This document shows, piece by piece, positions 26,185 through 36,605 of a stretch of 64,000 nucleotides of DNA. The stretch comes from an uncultured Pirellula sp. (lineage in GTDB: Bacteria > Planctomycetota > Planctomycetia > Pirellulales > Pirellulaceae): NCBI GenBank assembly GCA_903858115.1, contig CAIOHR010000184.1, positions 1 through 64,000 on the forward strand, read 5' to 3'. Made by a program: the position numbers and the translations under genes. How positions within the stretch are numbered: position 1 is the first letter of the stretch; the number at the start of each line of letters is the position of its first letter. The notes beneath the pieces are model-generated. The model saw nothing but the letters and a program-made list of their open reading frames with translations, did not search any database and was not told where the DNA came from.

Positions 26185-27273
26185 CTAAGGGAGCTTGATG
26201 CTAACCAGTTTGTAGGAACTGTCGTCCGCTTTTTGAAGCAAAACGGCTTGCCCTTCGTCGAGTCGATCTAGATGTTCGACCCCTTTGTACTCAAGCGTTT
26301 CGTAGGCCAAACCAGCTTTGTCAGCAACCGCGTTCGTGATCGGTTTCACCGTTTTGATATTGTCCGTCGAAACCTTCATGACACCACGGGCACTGTTCGC
26401 GAGAAGCACAAAGTCTTTTCCGTCCTTCTTATAGACAACCATATCCAATGGTTTGTTCCTGTTGCCGAGTTCGGCGACGGTTGTTCCGCGTATCTTCTTC
26501 CCTTCTTGGAGATCTTTCACAGGGATGGTAACCAACGGTGTGCAGGTGTAAGCAGCCAGCAAATGTTCTTCGCCATCAATCGCTAGTGTTGCAAACGTTC
26601 GTACGGGCGAATTGGTTTCGTACTTGCCATGGGCACCGTGAAAAATTTCAATCGATGCTCCTCTAGATACTCCCTGGAAAGGAAACTGTATGCTTCGTAG
26701 ATTGGATGAGAATTCTTCATTGGACAATCCAGCAATGACGACCTTGCCGTCGGTAAATGCCAAATCCGTTATCGATTCATTGCGAGGATTCCCGCGTTTC
26801 CCTCCCTCAACCGATTGCGGAGCATTCGGGATGGAAGCCGAACTCGATGGGCGCTTGGTGAGATCTACTTCCACCAATTCACCGGACGGTTTGACCTGGA
26901 GCAAAACGGGAGTTGCGTCTGGACCTTTACCACGGGCTACGGAGGCGTATACCGAATGGCTCGCTGGATTGGTCGCAATGTCGACGATTCGAATTTCGTC
27001 AGCGGATGTACCTAAAGCGGATGCAATTTTTTGATCCAGTTTCTCAATCGAATAAGATGCGCTTTTGTTTGGCGAAGTATCGCCCGTGGACACAGCGACA
27101 ACGGTCGCGTTCTTGGGGTCTGCGGCTAGCAAGATCCCATCGGGCGCAAACGCGATCGGGCCTGCACTGCCAAGCGAAGCCGCACCGACTTTCATTCCTT
27201 CGGTTAAGTCAGCGCTCGCAGGGATCGAGGAAAAGGTGGCAACTAATGTCGCAATAAACAAAGTCTTCTTCAT
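26185..27273 (-). CDS. exported protein of unknown function
   Basis: A 362-residue protein with a clear signal peptide (MKKTLFIATLVATFSSIPASA). The rest reads as repeated beta segments (GPIAFAPDGILLAADPKNATVVAVSTGD; DIATNPASHSVYASVARG; DLAFTDGKVVIAGLSNEEF; FVLLANSARGVMKVS), in the style of a beta-propeller. No catalytic motif was recognised. The gene is 27 bases upstream of the Ig-like protein on the same strand, so the two may form a transcript. Confidence 0.75.
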   Translation of the reverse strand: MKKTLFIATLVATFSSIPASADLTEGMKVGAASLGSAGPIAFAPDGILLAADPKNATVVAVSTGDTSPNKSASYSIEKLDQKIASALGTSADEIRIVDIATNPASHSVYASVARGKGPDATPVLLQVKPSGELVEVDLTKRPSSSASIPNAPQSVEGGKRGNPRNESITDLAFTDGKVVIAGLSNEEFSSNLRSIQFPFQGVSRGASIEIFHGAHGKYETNSPVRTFATLAIDGEEHLLAAYTCTPLVTIPVKDLQEGKKIRGTTVAELGNRNKPLDMVVYKKDGKDFVLLANSARGVMKVSTDNIKTVKPITNAVADKAGLAYETLEYKGVEHLDRLDEGQAVLLQKADDSSYKLVSIKLP

Positions 27274-27520
27274 AGTTCACTCCTAAATTGGAATACGTAG
27301 AACCGTCTTTCGAATCAGCGTACTGACAGTCTACCAGATACGAATCCCTCTTGTTGGGAATCGCTCAGAAGTCACCCTCTCTTTCCCAAACTGCCAAACT
27401 TGCACATAGGTTTAGCCCATCGCGCATGGCGTCCGATAGAGAAGAAGGATCACGAAGCCAACGAAAAACGAAATAGCGGACGAACTCAGCTTTGGCAAAG
27501 TACGTTCGGCGGATCACGGA

Positions 27521-28939
27521 ATGCTGTCAAAATCAAGTCTCCATTTAAAGTTCGCGAGGACTGTACACTCTTGTGCAGTATGGTTGGCTGCATGCCATGT
27601 GTCATTGTGTTGGGCGCAGAATCTTCAACCTGCCATGCCTCTTTATTCCACTTCCTCGGATCAGGGGGCAATCGAATCGCAGGAGATGGAAAGTCGGCTC
27701 GAGACACTGAACGTTCGAATCCGTATGCTAGAGGAGACGAGCAAAGAATCAGGCAAAACCAAAAGCAAACCGGCCAGTTCCTCGAGCGAAGTCCCATCGG
27801 ATAAATGGAATGTGAAACTGGGCGGACATATTCAAACAGACTTTGTCACCTGGGCGAACGCGGACCCTTCGATTCCAAATACACAAAACTATGCAAACTT
27901 TCGAAGACTCCGTTTGTTGGCCGACGGAGTAGGCTACGACAGTTACGACTTTCGACTGCAATTGACACTCGAACCCGAAGGCGAAACCACGGCCTTAACG
28001 GCGACCGGACTAGTGAAAGATGCGTACTTCTCGCTCAATGACATACCTGGACTGGGACGATTTCGAATCGGTCACTTCTTCGTTCCGTTCAGCCTCGAAC
28101 AAGTGACCAATGATACGAACAATATTTTTCTAGAACGATCCATTCCAACACAGACGGTTTTCGCAGCAGATCGCGAAATAGGGATGGCACTTTACAATTG
28201 CTCCGATGATAAACGACTGCACTGGGCTACGGGTGCCTTTATCGATAGCCATCCTGAAGGGACGAAGAAACGTTTCGACGACAACCAAGGCTTGCGACTC
28301 AGCGGGCGATTGACGTATCTACCATACTTTGACGAGGCATCCGAGGGTCGGTACCTAGTCCACACGGGTATCGGAGTATTACATACAGAAGATAGCGACC
28401 AATCCGTCCGATTTCGAACGAGACCTCAGATCTCCGAAGGCCCAAGACTTATCGATAGTGGAGCCTTATTTGCGGATAGTTTTACCACTGGTAATCTTGA
28501 AGGTGCGATCGTCTGGGAGCGATTCACGATCCAATCCGAAGCGTTCATGTCCGGTGTGAATTTGAACCATGGTCCACAAACAACCGCGACTGGTGCGTAC
28601 GTCCATCTCAGTTGGTTTCTGACCGGTGAGAGTCGAATGTATGAAAGGTATGGTCAACATGGCTCGCAATTTGGACGAAACCGACCTTTTCGCAATTTCT
28701 CGGTCAAGCGTGGGGCCATGCAACCAGGCGCTTGGGAAGTCAAAACGAGGTGGTCCCATCTCGATTTGGATAACTTCCAACGCGGTCACTACAATGACCT
28801 TACGTTGGGTGTGAACTGGTATTGGAGCGATCGTGTTCGCATGATGTTCGATTGGATTCGACCCTACACCAGCGAGTCAACGATAGTTGGAAAAACAGAC
28901 TCGGATATTCTCGGACTCCGATGGGATGTGAATTGGTAG
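27521..28939 (+). CDS. outer-membrane porin (phosphate-selective O/P type)
   Basis: A 472-residue outer-membrane barrel protein. A signal peptide of about 32 residues is followed by a short coiled-coil (about 52-75, MESRLETLNVRIRMLEETSK), which in this family helps anchor or trimerise. Then comes a porin O/P barrel: KLGGHIQTDFVTW, FRRLRLLADGVGYDSYDFRLQ, VPFSLEQVTNDTNNIFLERS, and a C-terminal DLTLGVNWYWSDRVRMMFDW with a final strand ending in W (RWDVNW). It lies downstream of a 247-bp intergenic gap and is convergent with the ABC operon. Confidence 0.85.
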   Translation: MLSKSSLHLKFARTVHSCAVWLAACHVSLCWAQNLQPAMPLYSTSSDQGAIESQEMESRLETLNVRIRMLEETSKESGKTKSKPASSSSEVPSDKWNVKLGGHIQTDFVTWANADPSIPNTQNYANFRRLRLLADGVGYDSYDFRLQLTLEPEGETTALTATGLVKDAYFSLNDIPGLGRFRIGHFFVPFSLEQVTNDTNNIFLERSIPTQTVFAADREIGMALYNCSDDKRLHWATGAFIDSHPEGTKKRFDDNQGLRLSGRLTYLPYFDEASEGRYLVHTGIGVLHTEDSDQSVRFRTRPQISEGPRLIDSGALFADSFTTGNLEGAIVWERFTIQSEAFMSGVNLNHGPQTTATGAYVHLSWFLTGESRMYERYGQHGSQFGRNRPFRNFSVKRGAMQPGAWEVKTRWSHLDLDNFQRGHYNDLTLGVNWYWSDRVRMMFDWIRPYTSESTIVGKTDSDILGLRWDVNW

Positions 28940-28999
28940 TCCAATGTCGCGAGATGCAGCCTTCTCTCTTCTTTAGGCTACCGCAATTTTCGGTAAAAT

Positions 29000-30133
29000 C
29001 TACGCTGACTTGAGTTCATGGACGATTGACATCCGCGCCGTTTGGAACGCTGGAGGAATACCTGCGGCTACACCGACGATTAGCGACGTGACGATGCTTG
29101 AAATGACTAAGTGCCACGAAGGCTGAAATGATATCGTTGCTCCCTCCGCTCCGATAGCGAATCTTCCAAAATAGAGAACGAGCAACGCCACGAACGAACC
29201 TGTAACTCCTCCGAGCAAACAAAGCACGGTGCTTTCGGCTAATACCAAACGCATCGTGCGCATCGGTCGGACGCCTATCGTTTGCAAAACGGCATACTCT
29301 TTCATCCGATCTTGAACGGACATGATCGTTGTCGTCGCGACCAGGGACAAAACCAACGCAACACATGCATATCCCAACCAATGCGCAAACCCAATCAGAT
29401 CGACTAAATCAGTGAGTGTGCTTGCTTGAAACGCCCCTTTGCGTCGTGTCTTGGTGGCGACTGCATCAGCACGCAACGCGGCATCGATATCGACGGCAAC
29501 ACGATCCGCATCCGCACTCGGTTGAAGCAATACCTCATGTTGCGTTACCAATCCCGCGGACTCTTTGCCTCGTGTGTATTGCAGAAACGATAAACCTGTG
29601 TAGATGAGATTCTCTTCCGCTGGCACGTCCGATTCGAAAACTCCTATAATCTTGACTGATATATCACCAATCGTGAATTGATCGCCGACCTTCAAACCTC
29701 GGCGCATCGCGATATTCCGACCGAGGATCGCTCCGTCATGTTGAGACTCCAACTGACTCCAGCTTCCGCGGATCAATCGAATCGGGCGCATCACCTGAAT
29801 CTTCTTTGGATTAGCACCGAGAAAGACCACAACGTCGAGACTTGCTCGACAGTTATTGGTCCAAACTTGAATAGGCATTACATCCTTAACCCCCGGGATC
29901 TTTAGGATCTTGCTCGCGTAGTCTTCGGGCAATCGGCTCGTTGCCGGGCAAAATCGATTTTCTTGAAAGACGATCAAACTCCGTTCGGCATCGGCACCGA
30001 TCGTAAGTTGGTTCAACCCTTCTTGAACCGATCCCACGATGCAGAAAACGAAGATCGCAACGGACGACCCCAGGATGGTCAACAAAGATCGCGCCCGATG
30101 TCGAGTCAAGGTCCTGAATACATACTTAAACAT
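29000..30133 (-). CDS. ABC transporter permease (FtsX/MacB type)
   Basis: A 377-residue permease. I chose the ATG at 30133 ([18 protein letters not shown]), which overlaps the ATPase stop as ATGTTTAA. One N-terminal membrane segment (about 20-40), a MacB-PCD-like periplasmic domain (about 45-240), and three C-terminal membrane segments, the FtsX domain, with [18 protein letters not shown] between them. It is the last gene of the operon with the ATPase, adaptor, lipoprotein and a second permease. Confidence 0.9.
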   Translation of the reverse strand: MFKYVFRTLTRHRARSLLTILGSSVAIFVFCIVGSVQEGLNQLTIGADAERSLIVFQENRFCPATSRLPEDYASKILKIPGVKDVMPIQVWTNNCRASLDVVVFLGANPKKIQVMRPIRLIRGSWSQLESQHDGAILGRNIAMRRGLKVGDQFTIGDISVKIIGVFESDVPAEENLIYTGLSFLQYTRGKESAGLVTQHEVLLQPSADADRVAVDIDAALRADAVATKTRRKGAFQASTLTDLVDLIGFAHWLGYACVALVLSLVATTTIMSVQDRMKEYAVLQTIGVRPMRTMRLVLAESTVLCLLGGVTGSFVALLVLYFGRFAIGAEGATISFQPSWHLVISSIVTSLIVGVAAGIPPAFQTARMSIVHELKSA

Positions 30134-30824
30134 GCGACACCACTGCTTCGTCGGCTTCGACAAATTTGCCTCGGTCCAAATACAACCGTCGCGTTGCGAT
30201 GCTGGCGACTTGTGTATCGTGCGTCACCATCAATAAGGTAATATTGAGTTCTTTATTGAGCCGCTTGAGAAGCGATTGCACGGAAAGGCTCGTTTCGGTA
30301 TCCAAGCTACCTGTAGGCTCGTCAGCAACAACAACTTTCGGATGGCATACAATCGCTCGTGCAATACCCACACGTTGTTCTTGCCCACCCGACAGTTGCC
30401 GCGGATAGTGGTTTGCGCGATCGGTAAGTCCGACCGCTTCCAAGGCGAGCTCCACACGAGCGCGACGCTCACTTGCGGACAGTTTCAAAAGCAAGGTCGG
30501 TAACTCGACGTTCTCGTAAGCTGTCAGGACGGGAATCAGATTGTGCGTTTGAAAGATGTAGCCCAAATTCGCAGCGCGCCAGTCTGCAAGCTTTCCACGC
30601 GACATCCCTTCAATTTGTTGACCATGAATTCGGATGGTCCCTGACTCTGCTCGATCGATTCCACTTACGACGTTGAGCAACGTACTCTTTCCTGTGCCGC
30701 TTGGACCCATCAGCGATACAAACTCACCTTCCTGTATATCCAAATCGACGCTATCCAATGGAATAATCGTCTCGTCTCCTTTGCGAAAACGTTTGGTAAC
30801 ACCACGCAGTTCGACTATGTTCAT
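30126..30824 (-). CDS. ABC transporter ATP-binding protein (MacB/LolD type)
   Basis: A 232-residue ATPase. Walker A is GPSGTGKST (40-48), the signature is [14 protein letters not shown], and Walker B is [12 protein letters not shown], the last typical of the LolD/MacB/FtsE class. It overlaps the adaptor stop by four bases (ATGA) and the next permease by eight, so the genes are translationally coupled. It energises the FtsX-type permease(s) of the operon. Confidence 0.95.
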   Translation of the reverse strand: MNIVELRGVTKRFRKGDETIIPLDSVDLDIQEGEFVSLMGPSGTGKSTLLNVVSGIDRAESGTIRIHGQQIEGMSRGKLADWRAANLGYIFQTHNLIPVLTAYENVELPTLLLKLSASERRARVELALEAVGLTDRANHYPRQLSGGQEQRVGIARAIVCHPKVVVADEPTGSLDTETSLSVQSLLKRLNKELNITLLMVTHDTQVASIATRRLYLDRGKFVEADEAVVSHV

Positions 30825-32401
30825 GGTCCGATTCCTAGATTCTGATCTTCGCCAATGATCCTCAATCTGGATCCCTCTGCTATCGTCTCTCGACCTTGAA
30901 CGATCAATTTGTCTGTCGGATTCAATCCGCTGACAATTTCGGTCAGTTCGCTCGACCTTTGTTGGCCTAGCACCACTGCTTTGCGCGTCGCTCGTTGACG
31001 CTCGTCAACTGTCCACACGAAAGTCCCTGAATCCGTGGTGTCGACCAGTGACTTAGGGACCAGCATCCGCATTGTCGACTTGAATTGCGATGCAACCTCA
31101 AGACTCTCCGGCGAGAAAAAGGTCGCAGTCACCAACATCTCCGGCGTAATACTGGGAGGAGTATCGATCAATTCCACTTTTACTTCGAGCGTATTCTTTT
31201 GGATATTGGCACTGCTGGTCGCTTGCAAGACTCGCCCTTGAATCGTTTCCGTGGCCGATGCGGTCTGAATCTCCACGCGTTGTCCGTTCCGAATCTTGGG
31301 AACATCTTCGAGCCGCACATCTGCGCGAACTTGCAGTTTCTCCGGGTCATACATGAGCGCGACCGTACTGGTGCTTTGACCAGCATGCGCCTCCAAACCC
31401 ATAACACGCGCGCCGCGCGAGACAGCCACTCGAAGGATACGCCCACGAATCGGAGCCGTGACCAACATGCGGCTTAAGTTCAATTCTGCTTGCTCCACTT
31501 GTATTTGGGCTTCCTCGACAATCGCGGTGGCTGACTGCACTTTGGCGAGGGCCTCTTCGAGTTGTCGTCTCTCGTCGATCAATAGTTCGAGTTGCGTTTC
31601 GATACCAGCGACTTTACTCTCGAGCGCATCCACTTCCTTTTGAAGAAAAGGTTGACGTTGAAGAAGCTCGTCGAGCGTTGCTTTCGCGGAACTATGTTCG
31701 CTCTCAGCTTGTTGAACGATCCTGCCAACGAGCGCTTCTCTTGCCGCTTGCTTGCCCATGAGGTTCTGCTTAGCAAATGTTTCTTTCGATCGCGCAGCAT
31801 CGATTTGAAAAGGGAGACTCGCGAGCTCCGTTCTGACTTTCGCCAAAAGTCCTTGTGCATCCGAGAGGACGACTTCCAAATGGACAGGTTTCGCATGCTG
31901 AGCCGTGGCAGCTCGCAGTTCAGCATGGCAACGTGCTAACTCACCTTGCCGCAGCGCAAGATTGGCTTTCGATTGACGTGCGGCTAGCTCTGCATCTTTG
32001 GTGAACAATCTCGCGACCGGTTCATCTCGTTCGACCAATTGCCCATCGACCACCAATAGTTCGTCGACAACGCCAGCCGCTAGCGCAGCAATAGCGACCG
32101 ATTGCGGCCGCGGCTCAACCCATCCAGCCGCCTGGAAAAGTGCAACGTCAGACGCTGCCGTTTGGGAATTGTCGACCAACACTGGTATGACGGTGACATG
32201 ATGCCGTGGCATCCACTGCAGTCCTGCGGTTACCACGAGCAAACTGAGGAACCCGCCGAGGATAGCAACCGGGATCACTACGCGTGTGAGCAACCGCTTT
32301 CGGATCGGTCTTCGAGGCGATGTTGCCGGCGATGGTGCCGACGATGATGTGCTGGTTCTTTGCAAACCAGTCAGGTCCAACTGCGATGTACCGTCGGTCA
32401 T
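30821..32401 (-). CDS. HlyD-type periplasmic adaptor
   Basis: A 526-residue membrane-fusion protein. A basic cytoplasmic head and one membrane segment (about 38-62) precede the periplasmic part. Two lipoyl halves flank a long coiled-coil hairpin: [20 protein letters not shown] before, and the [18 protein letters not shown] half after it. The hairpin covers about 135-300 (LANRQSK-type and [19 protein letters not shown] sequence). The beta-barrel and MP-proximal domains follow. It overlaps the ATPase start by four bases. It probably bridges the ABC permease to an outer-membrane channel not encoded here. Confidence 0.9.
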   Translation of the reverse strand: MTDGTSQLDLTGLQRTSTSSSAPSPATSPRRPIRKRLLTRVVIPVAILGGFLSLLVVTAGLQWMPRHHVTVIPVLVDNSQTAASDVALFQAAGWVEPRPQSVAIAALAAGVVDELLVVDGQLVERDEPVARLFTKDAELAARQSKANLALRQGELARCHAELRAATAQHAKPVHLEVVLSDAQGLLAKVRTELASLPFQIDAARSKETFAKQNLMGKQAAREALVGRIVQQAESEHSSAKATLDELLQRQPFLQKEVDALESKVAGIETQLELLIDERRQLEEALAKVQSATAIVEEAQIQVEQAELNLSRMLVTAPIRGRILRVAVSRGARVMGLEAHAGQSTSTVALMYDPEKLQVRADVRLEDVPKIRNGQRVEIQTASATETIQGRVLQATSSANIQKNTLEVKVELIDTPPSITPEMLVTATFFSPESLEVASQFKSTMRMLVPKSLVDTTDSGTFVWTVDERQRATRKAVVLGQQRSSELTEIVSGLNPTDKLIVQGRETIAEGSRLRIIGEDQNLGIGP

Positions 32402-32416
32402 GCTATTGATCCGTTG

Positions 32417-32932
32417 TTATTGAGCATTAACGAACAACTTGGTTGCGTGAACAACTAGATTGCCTTGTGCATCGCGTTTCGCCTTGCCCTGAACCGTTAT
32501 CGTAGTCAGCTCTTTGACATGGAGTAGTTTCCGAGCATCGGCCATGACCGGCTTACCGCTGTCGTCAACGATTTGTACCGTTGCGATGTTCTCTTTCACG
32601 GCATCTTGTTGGCAGCAATAGTCCCAAGGCGTCGGGCAATTTTCGTCCGCCGCACAGTAAGGGACTTTGGAATCAACGATTGTGAAGGCGGCAATGCCAT
32701 CGACAAAAGGATCTGGTGATCCACCGATCAGCCCAAAGACGGTCACTTCATCCTCACTCTTCACTTGCTTTCGCGCATCACCAACGGGGATCGCACCGGT
32801 TGGCTCACTTGTCAAAATGTATTGCGATGCCTTGGCCTCGATGCTGTTCGCTGTTGTACCGTCAGTTGAGGAACAACCTACGGGCGCGAGTAGCAGGCAA
32901 TACAAAACCAACAAAATAGAACTTTTCATCAT
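32417..32932 (-). CDS. Cys-rich lipoprotein with OB-fold-like domain
   Basis: A 171-residue lipoprotein (lipobox LAPVGC, lipid on C20). The body has strands like an OB-fold: DEVTVFGLIGG, IAAFTIVD, TVQIVDDSGKPV, TITVQGKAKRD. The block C93AADENC99PTPWDYCC (C106, C107) is striking and would suit metal or thiol chemistry. It lies between the permease gene (73 bases) and the adaptor gene (15 bases), which makes it an operon part. I do not know its function; a metal-delivery or assembly role is inference. Confidence 0.75.
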   Translation of the reverse strand: MMKSSILLVLYCLLLAPVGCSSTDGTTANSIEAKASQYILTSEPTGAIPVGDARKQVKSEDEVTVFGLIGGSPDPFVDGIAAFTIVDSKVPYCAADENCPTPWDYCCQQDAVKENIATVQIVDDSGKPVMADARKLLHVKELTTITVQGKAKRDAQGNLVVHATKLFVNAQ

Positions 32933-33004
32933 CTTCCTCGTAGAAATACTTTAAAAGGGTTTTCGTACATTCATTTCGCATCTCGGAGAAACGCGACAGT
33001 GTGT

Positions 33005-34156
33005 TTAAAGGGCTTTCAAGCTGGCGGCGACGTCCGCTCGAAGCGCCTTGATGGCCGGCGGTATCGTACCGAAGCAGCCAATAATAACTCCAACCGCGCA
33101 CGCGATTAGAATTGCAAACTCATCAACGACGAGTGCGAATGCACCCATCGTAAATCGGATTGCCATCCCGTTGATCATCCACAGGCTTATCGCGGAAGCA
33201 AACACCGAAGCTCCTGCTGCGAGCACCAAGCCTTCCTGAATGAGACTGACCAGAATAGATCGACGTCGATATCCGATTGCTTGCAGCGTCGCAAATTCTC
33301 GGACACGCCCGGCGACAGCACCATACATCATGTTCATCCCAGCGAACACTCCCGAGCTTGCGACCAAAGCCACGATGAACCACGCCAAGATTCGGACCGG
33401 TCCATAATGCTTTTGTAGTGCCGCATAGTAAGCTGTTTCTGCAATCGCACGAAGCTCTAAATCGGTTCGCTGCTTACAGAACAATTGGAGCAGACCGATC
33501 GAAGCCGGGGACAGTCTTAATGCAACGAGACTTATGTCTTGTCGCTTGGTCGCAGTTTGGAAATCTTCTAAGCCGCACCATATCTCGGACTCAAACGCGG
33601 AACCTTGAGCTACAAAACGACCGCTGATACGCCAACTACGGCCCTCAAACTCGATCGATTGTCCGATGACGAGGCTCGATTCGGATACTCCTAATTTGGA
33701 AGCCACCAAACGCCCTAGCATGACTTCGCCTCTGCTAGGCCAATCGCCTTCGATGATGCGGACGTCTTTTCGAACCAAAGGAGCTGTTCGTGTCACTCCC
33801 CTCACCAGCCCGAGGCCATTGGATTGTTTACCAGCCGCTACGCGAGTTCCCAGGTACATCTCCGGCGAAACATGGACGACTTTGTAACGTCGCCATGCAC
33901 CTTCGACGCTGGCGGTAATCAATGCGGGAATGTTCGTGGAGATCGAAGAACTTTCAATGTTCTCTTCGGAGTTGACCGCATAAACCAATGCGACGTCTGG
34001 ATCGCCACTACGGGCCAACGAGCGTTCGAGCCCTCGAACAAACCCAATCACGACCAAGACAAGGAGTACGACAATGCACAATGCAACGAACGTCAACAAC
34101 GTTCGTATCGGACGTCGAGCAAGGTTTCGAACTCCATAATCCCAAGGGAGCAGCAT
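33005..34156 (-). CDS. second ABC permease (FtsX/MacB type)
   Basis: A 383-residue permease starting at ATG 34156 ([19 protein letters not shown]); a TTG two codons upstream is less likely. The same layout as the distal permease: an N-terminal membrane helix (about 20-42), a periplasmic domain, and a C-terminal FtsX domain with three helices and [25 protein letters not shown]. The two permeases differ in sequence, so a heterodimer served by one ATPase is likely. First gene of the operon. Confidence 0.9.
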   Translation of the reverse strand: MLLPWDYGVRNLARRPIRTLLTFVALCIVVLLVLVVIGFVRGLERSLARSGDPDVALVYAVNSEENIESSSISTNIPALITASVEGAWRRYKVVHVSPEMYLGTRVAAGKQSNGLGLVRGVTRTAPLVRKDVRIIEGDWPSRGEVMLGRLVASKLGVSESSLVIGQSIEFEGRSWRISGRFVAQGSAFESEIWCGLEDFQTATKRQDISLVALRLSPASIGLLQLFCKQRTDLELRAIAETAYYAALQKHYGPVRILAWFIVALVASSGVFAGMNMMYGAVAGRVREFATLQAIGYRRRSILVSLIQEGLVLAAGASVFASAISLWMINGMAIRFTMGAFALVVDEFAILIACAVGVIIGCFGTIPPAIKALRADVAASLKAL

Positions 34157-34228
34157 CGTCAATAAAGTTTCCGTGAGGTATAGAAGAAAAGGATCAAGTA
34201 AGAAAACACCACAATCACACCCGCCTAC

Positions 34229-34285
34229 TGAAAGGGTTGAGCGAAGCGAGGGGAGGGTTTTAGCCCGTCGCTAACAGGTTTGTTG
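34229..34285. repeat. candidate dispersed intergenic repeat
   Basis: The GAGCGAAGCGAGGGGAGGG ... TTTTAGCCCGTCGCTAAC stretch between the ABC operon and the Cys-cluster gene has the look of a non-coding repeat family. A second copy was not found in this window. The rest of the gap 34157-34425 holds nothing I can identify. Confidence 0.25.
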
Positions 34286-34425
34286 TTCAATTCAATTTCA
34301 CAGCTCAATAGCAGCCGAAGTGCGCTAGCACCCGGTTTCCAGCAGCGCTTTCGATCTCGCCTTTCGATATGGAACCGGATAGGAACCGACTAATAGAAAC
34401 AACAACACGGAGCACGAAAACGAGC

Positions 34426-34887
34426 TCAGAGAAGATAGAGGCAATATCGGCGCAGCAAGTTTCGACCGTAGAGAGGCCGAAAGGATTCTGTCGATTCGTA
34501 GGAATCAAGACTTGTTGGTACAAAACTCGACTTTGCTAGAGAGACAAAGGAGATCGTAGATCGCGTAAATGCGATAGCGGCGGCCGAGTCTTTGCCCAAC
34601 ACCCAGGAGCCTGCACAAAAACAGTTGGGACAATCGGAACAGTCGTTGGGTCTCTGAGGCTGCTGCTCATCTTTCGAGTCGTTATTGTTCAATGGCTCTT
34701 CGTGGCAACAATGACAGCTCCCGATGGAATCGGATAGTGAAATCGCAACTGTCGAAGAAGAGGGAGAAAAAACAGCGGAGACCAAGGAAACAGCCGAGGG
34801 CAATGTGCGTTTTGCTGAACACAGTGCTGGACAGGCCAGCACCTGGCAACACATCAGTAAGCATAAGATTTGCGATACCACCATCAT
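34426..34887 (-). CDS. small exported Cys-cluster protein
   Basis: A 153-residue protein (start ATG at 34887 or the adjacent one at 34884, with GGGGAG just upstream). A signal-type hydrophobic N-terminus rich in Cys (CLLMCCQVLACPALC) is followed by a Ser-rich stretch and two Cys clusters: C58-H-C60-C61-H near the middle and C83-SD-C86-PN-C89-F-C91. Such clusters suit Cu, Zn or Ag binding. It lies between the ABC operon and the RND efflux operon. I do not recognise the family; a metal-binding role is inference. Confidence 0.55.
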   Translation of the reverse strand: MMVVSQILCLLMCCQVLACPALCSAKRTLPSAVSLVSAVFSPSSSTVAISLSDSIGSCHCCHEEPLNNNDSKDEQQPQRPNDCSDCPNCFCAGSWVLGKDSAAAIAFTRSTISFVSLAKSSFVPTSLDSYESTESFRPLYGRNLLRRYCLYLL

Positions 34888-35186
34888 TCTCCCCGTGACC
34901 AAGACTATTGCCTAGTTTGTTCCGTGTCAACCCTGGCAAAACGTGCTAGCATTGCATCTGCACAAACTACGTTGAGTGCCATAACCCGCAGCACAAACGA
35001 GGAGCACACATTCCCTTTCTACGGGATTGTTTCATTTGTGGAATTTCCGTCAGGCGGACACTCCCTCAGGCTGCGTCTAGGCGAAATGCGTGGCAAGTAG
35101 AATGGCCACGCAGCGATGAGCTTGGTACTATGAAGGAAGCAGGGTTTGCAACCATAGATGTCTTTTTATCAACGAAAGAGTTCAGA

Positions 35187-35669
35187 ATGATTCGTCGCAT
35201 AGTCAAGATTTCTGGATGGATAGCGACCGTTGCGTTTGTTGGATTTTCTTTCGCTAGCGAGACGAAGAAAGAGTCGAACGAGGATCGGCGACAACGATTG
35301 CGAATTGCAGTCCAAGAAATTTGTCCAGTCTCGGGAAAGTCACTGACAGATAAATCGGCTGGTAAAACCAGTCCGGTCAAATGGACTGATCCAGAAACGA
35401 AGGAGGTTCTCTATGTCTGCTGCAAGGACTGCCTCCAATCAAAACCCGATGCAAAGTACCTTGAGAAAATTCGAAGCAACTTCGCCAAAGCCCAATCGCA
35501 ATGCTTGGTCATGACCGATAACGAAGTCTCCGAGAAATCGAAGCATGGTATCATTGCGGGACATTTTGTTTACGTTTGCTGTCCACCCTGTGTCAAAAAG
35601 ATGACCGCTTCACCGGAGAAGTATTTGACCAAACTCGACGATCTTTACGAAGCGTTTCTCAAGAAGTAA
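35187..35669 (+). CDS. exported protein with two CP...CCxxC modules
   Basis: A 160-residue protein starting at ATG 35187, with a signal-type segment (about 5-24). Two modules follow: C46-P-V-S-G then C78-C-K-D-C82, and C106 then C131-C-P-P-C135 followed by VKKM. The pattern, a CP turn then a CCxxC after a GHFVYV-like strand, resembles the YHS/TRASH class of heavy-metal-binding folds. It is the first gene of the efflux operon, 42 bases before the next gene. I infer a metal chaperone or sensor in the periplasm. Confidence 0.75.
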   Translation: MIRRIVKISGWIATVAFVGFSFASETKKESNEDRRQRLRIAVQEICPVSGKSLTDKSAGKTSPVKWTDPETKEVLYVCCKDCLQSKPDAKYLEKIRSNFAKAQSQCLVMTDNEVSEKSKHGIIAGHFVYVCCPPCVKKMTASPEKYLTKLDDLYEAFLKK

Positions 35670-35711
35670 AAACTCTTCGCTTCCGTATGGGTTCCCTCGC
35701 ATCATCAACGG

Positions 35712-36605
35712 ATGAAAGTGAAAACGATGAAAACAAAGATTTCGCGAATGGGGCTATTGTTGCCGAGCATTGCGATCGCAATCTTCACCGCAACAGGCTG
35801 TAATTCGGCATCGCGCGACAGCACATCAACGGTCGCCAATCCGTCCAACCAAGCAGGGAATACGAAATCGGTTGGAACGTCAGATTCCGACTCCGATCAC
35901 GGACACCATGCGGGTGTGCATGGTGGAATCATGGTTTCCCTCGGTAGCGACAGCTATCACATCGAGGCGGTTATCGATTCGGAAGGCTTGGTTCGACTCT
36001 ACACCTTAGGGAAGGACGAAACACGCGTCATCGATATTGAACGACAGACGCTCAAAGGCTTTGCCAAAGCCGATGGAGATGTCGATTCGAAAAGTATCGA
36101 CTTCGAACCACAACCTCAAGAAGGCGATGGCGAAAACAAAACTTCTTTGTTCGTTGGCAAGCTTCCCAAAGAACTCGTCGGTCAATCACTGGACATTACG
36201 GTCCCGAACATTCGGATCGCAGGCGAGCGCTTTCGACTTGGTTTTCAAACGGCTCCGCAATCGCACGGCGACTCGACCGAAATTCCAGACAAGGTCGCGG
36301 AGGGTGAAGAGCAAGAACTGTACCTGACTCCGAAAGGTCGCTACACTTCCGCAGATATCGATGCCAACGGAAAGCTGACGGCCTCGCAAAAGTTCAAGGG
36401 AATCAAATCCGCTCACGACATGAATCCAAAAGATGGAGATCGTATTTGCCCAATCACCGAAACAAAAGCGAATCCGATGTTTACTTGGGTAATCGATGGC
36501 AAGTCGTATGAATTCTGTTGTCCGCCCTGCGTCGACGAATTTGTGAAGATGGCGAAGTCGTCCGCAGATCCGTTGCCAAACCCTGATTCCTTCACCAAGA
36601 AATAG
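35712..36605 (+). CDS. His-rich, CCxxC lipoprotein of efflux operon
   Basis: A 297-residue lipoprotein (lipobox TATGC, C30). A His-rich head HGHHAGVHGG (63-72) follows a low-complexity linker. The middle (75-185) is beta-rich with no recognised motif. The C-terminus has the same module as the preceding gene: C246-P-I-T-E-T, a GKSYEF strand, then C269-C-P-P-C273. I infer binding of copper, silver or a similar ion before it enters the pump. The stop TAG overlaps the next gene's GTG (TAGTG). Start could also be the ATG at 35727. Confidence 0.75.
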   Translation: MKVKTMKTKISRMGLLLPSIAIAIFTATGCNSASRDSTSTVANPSNQAGNTKSVGTSDSDSDHGHHAGVHGGIMVSLGSDSYHIEAVIDSEGLVRLYTLGKDETRVIDIERQTLKGFAKADGDVDSKSIDFEPQPQEGDGENKTSLFVGKLPKELVGQSLDITVPNIRIAGERFRLGFQTAPQSHGDSTEIPDKVAEGEEQELYLTPKGRYTSADIDANGKLTASQKFKGIKSAHDMNPKDGDRICPITETKANPMFTWVIDGKSYEFCCPPCVDEFVKMAKSSADPLPNPDSFTKK

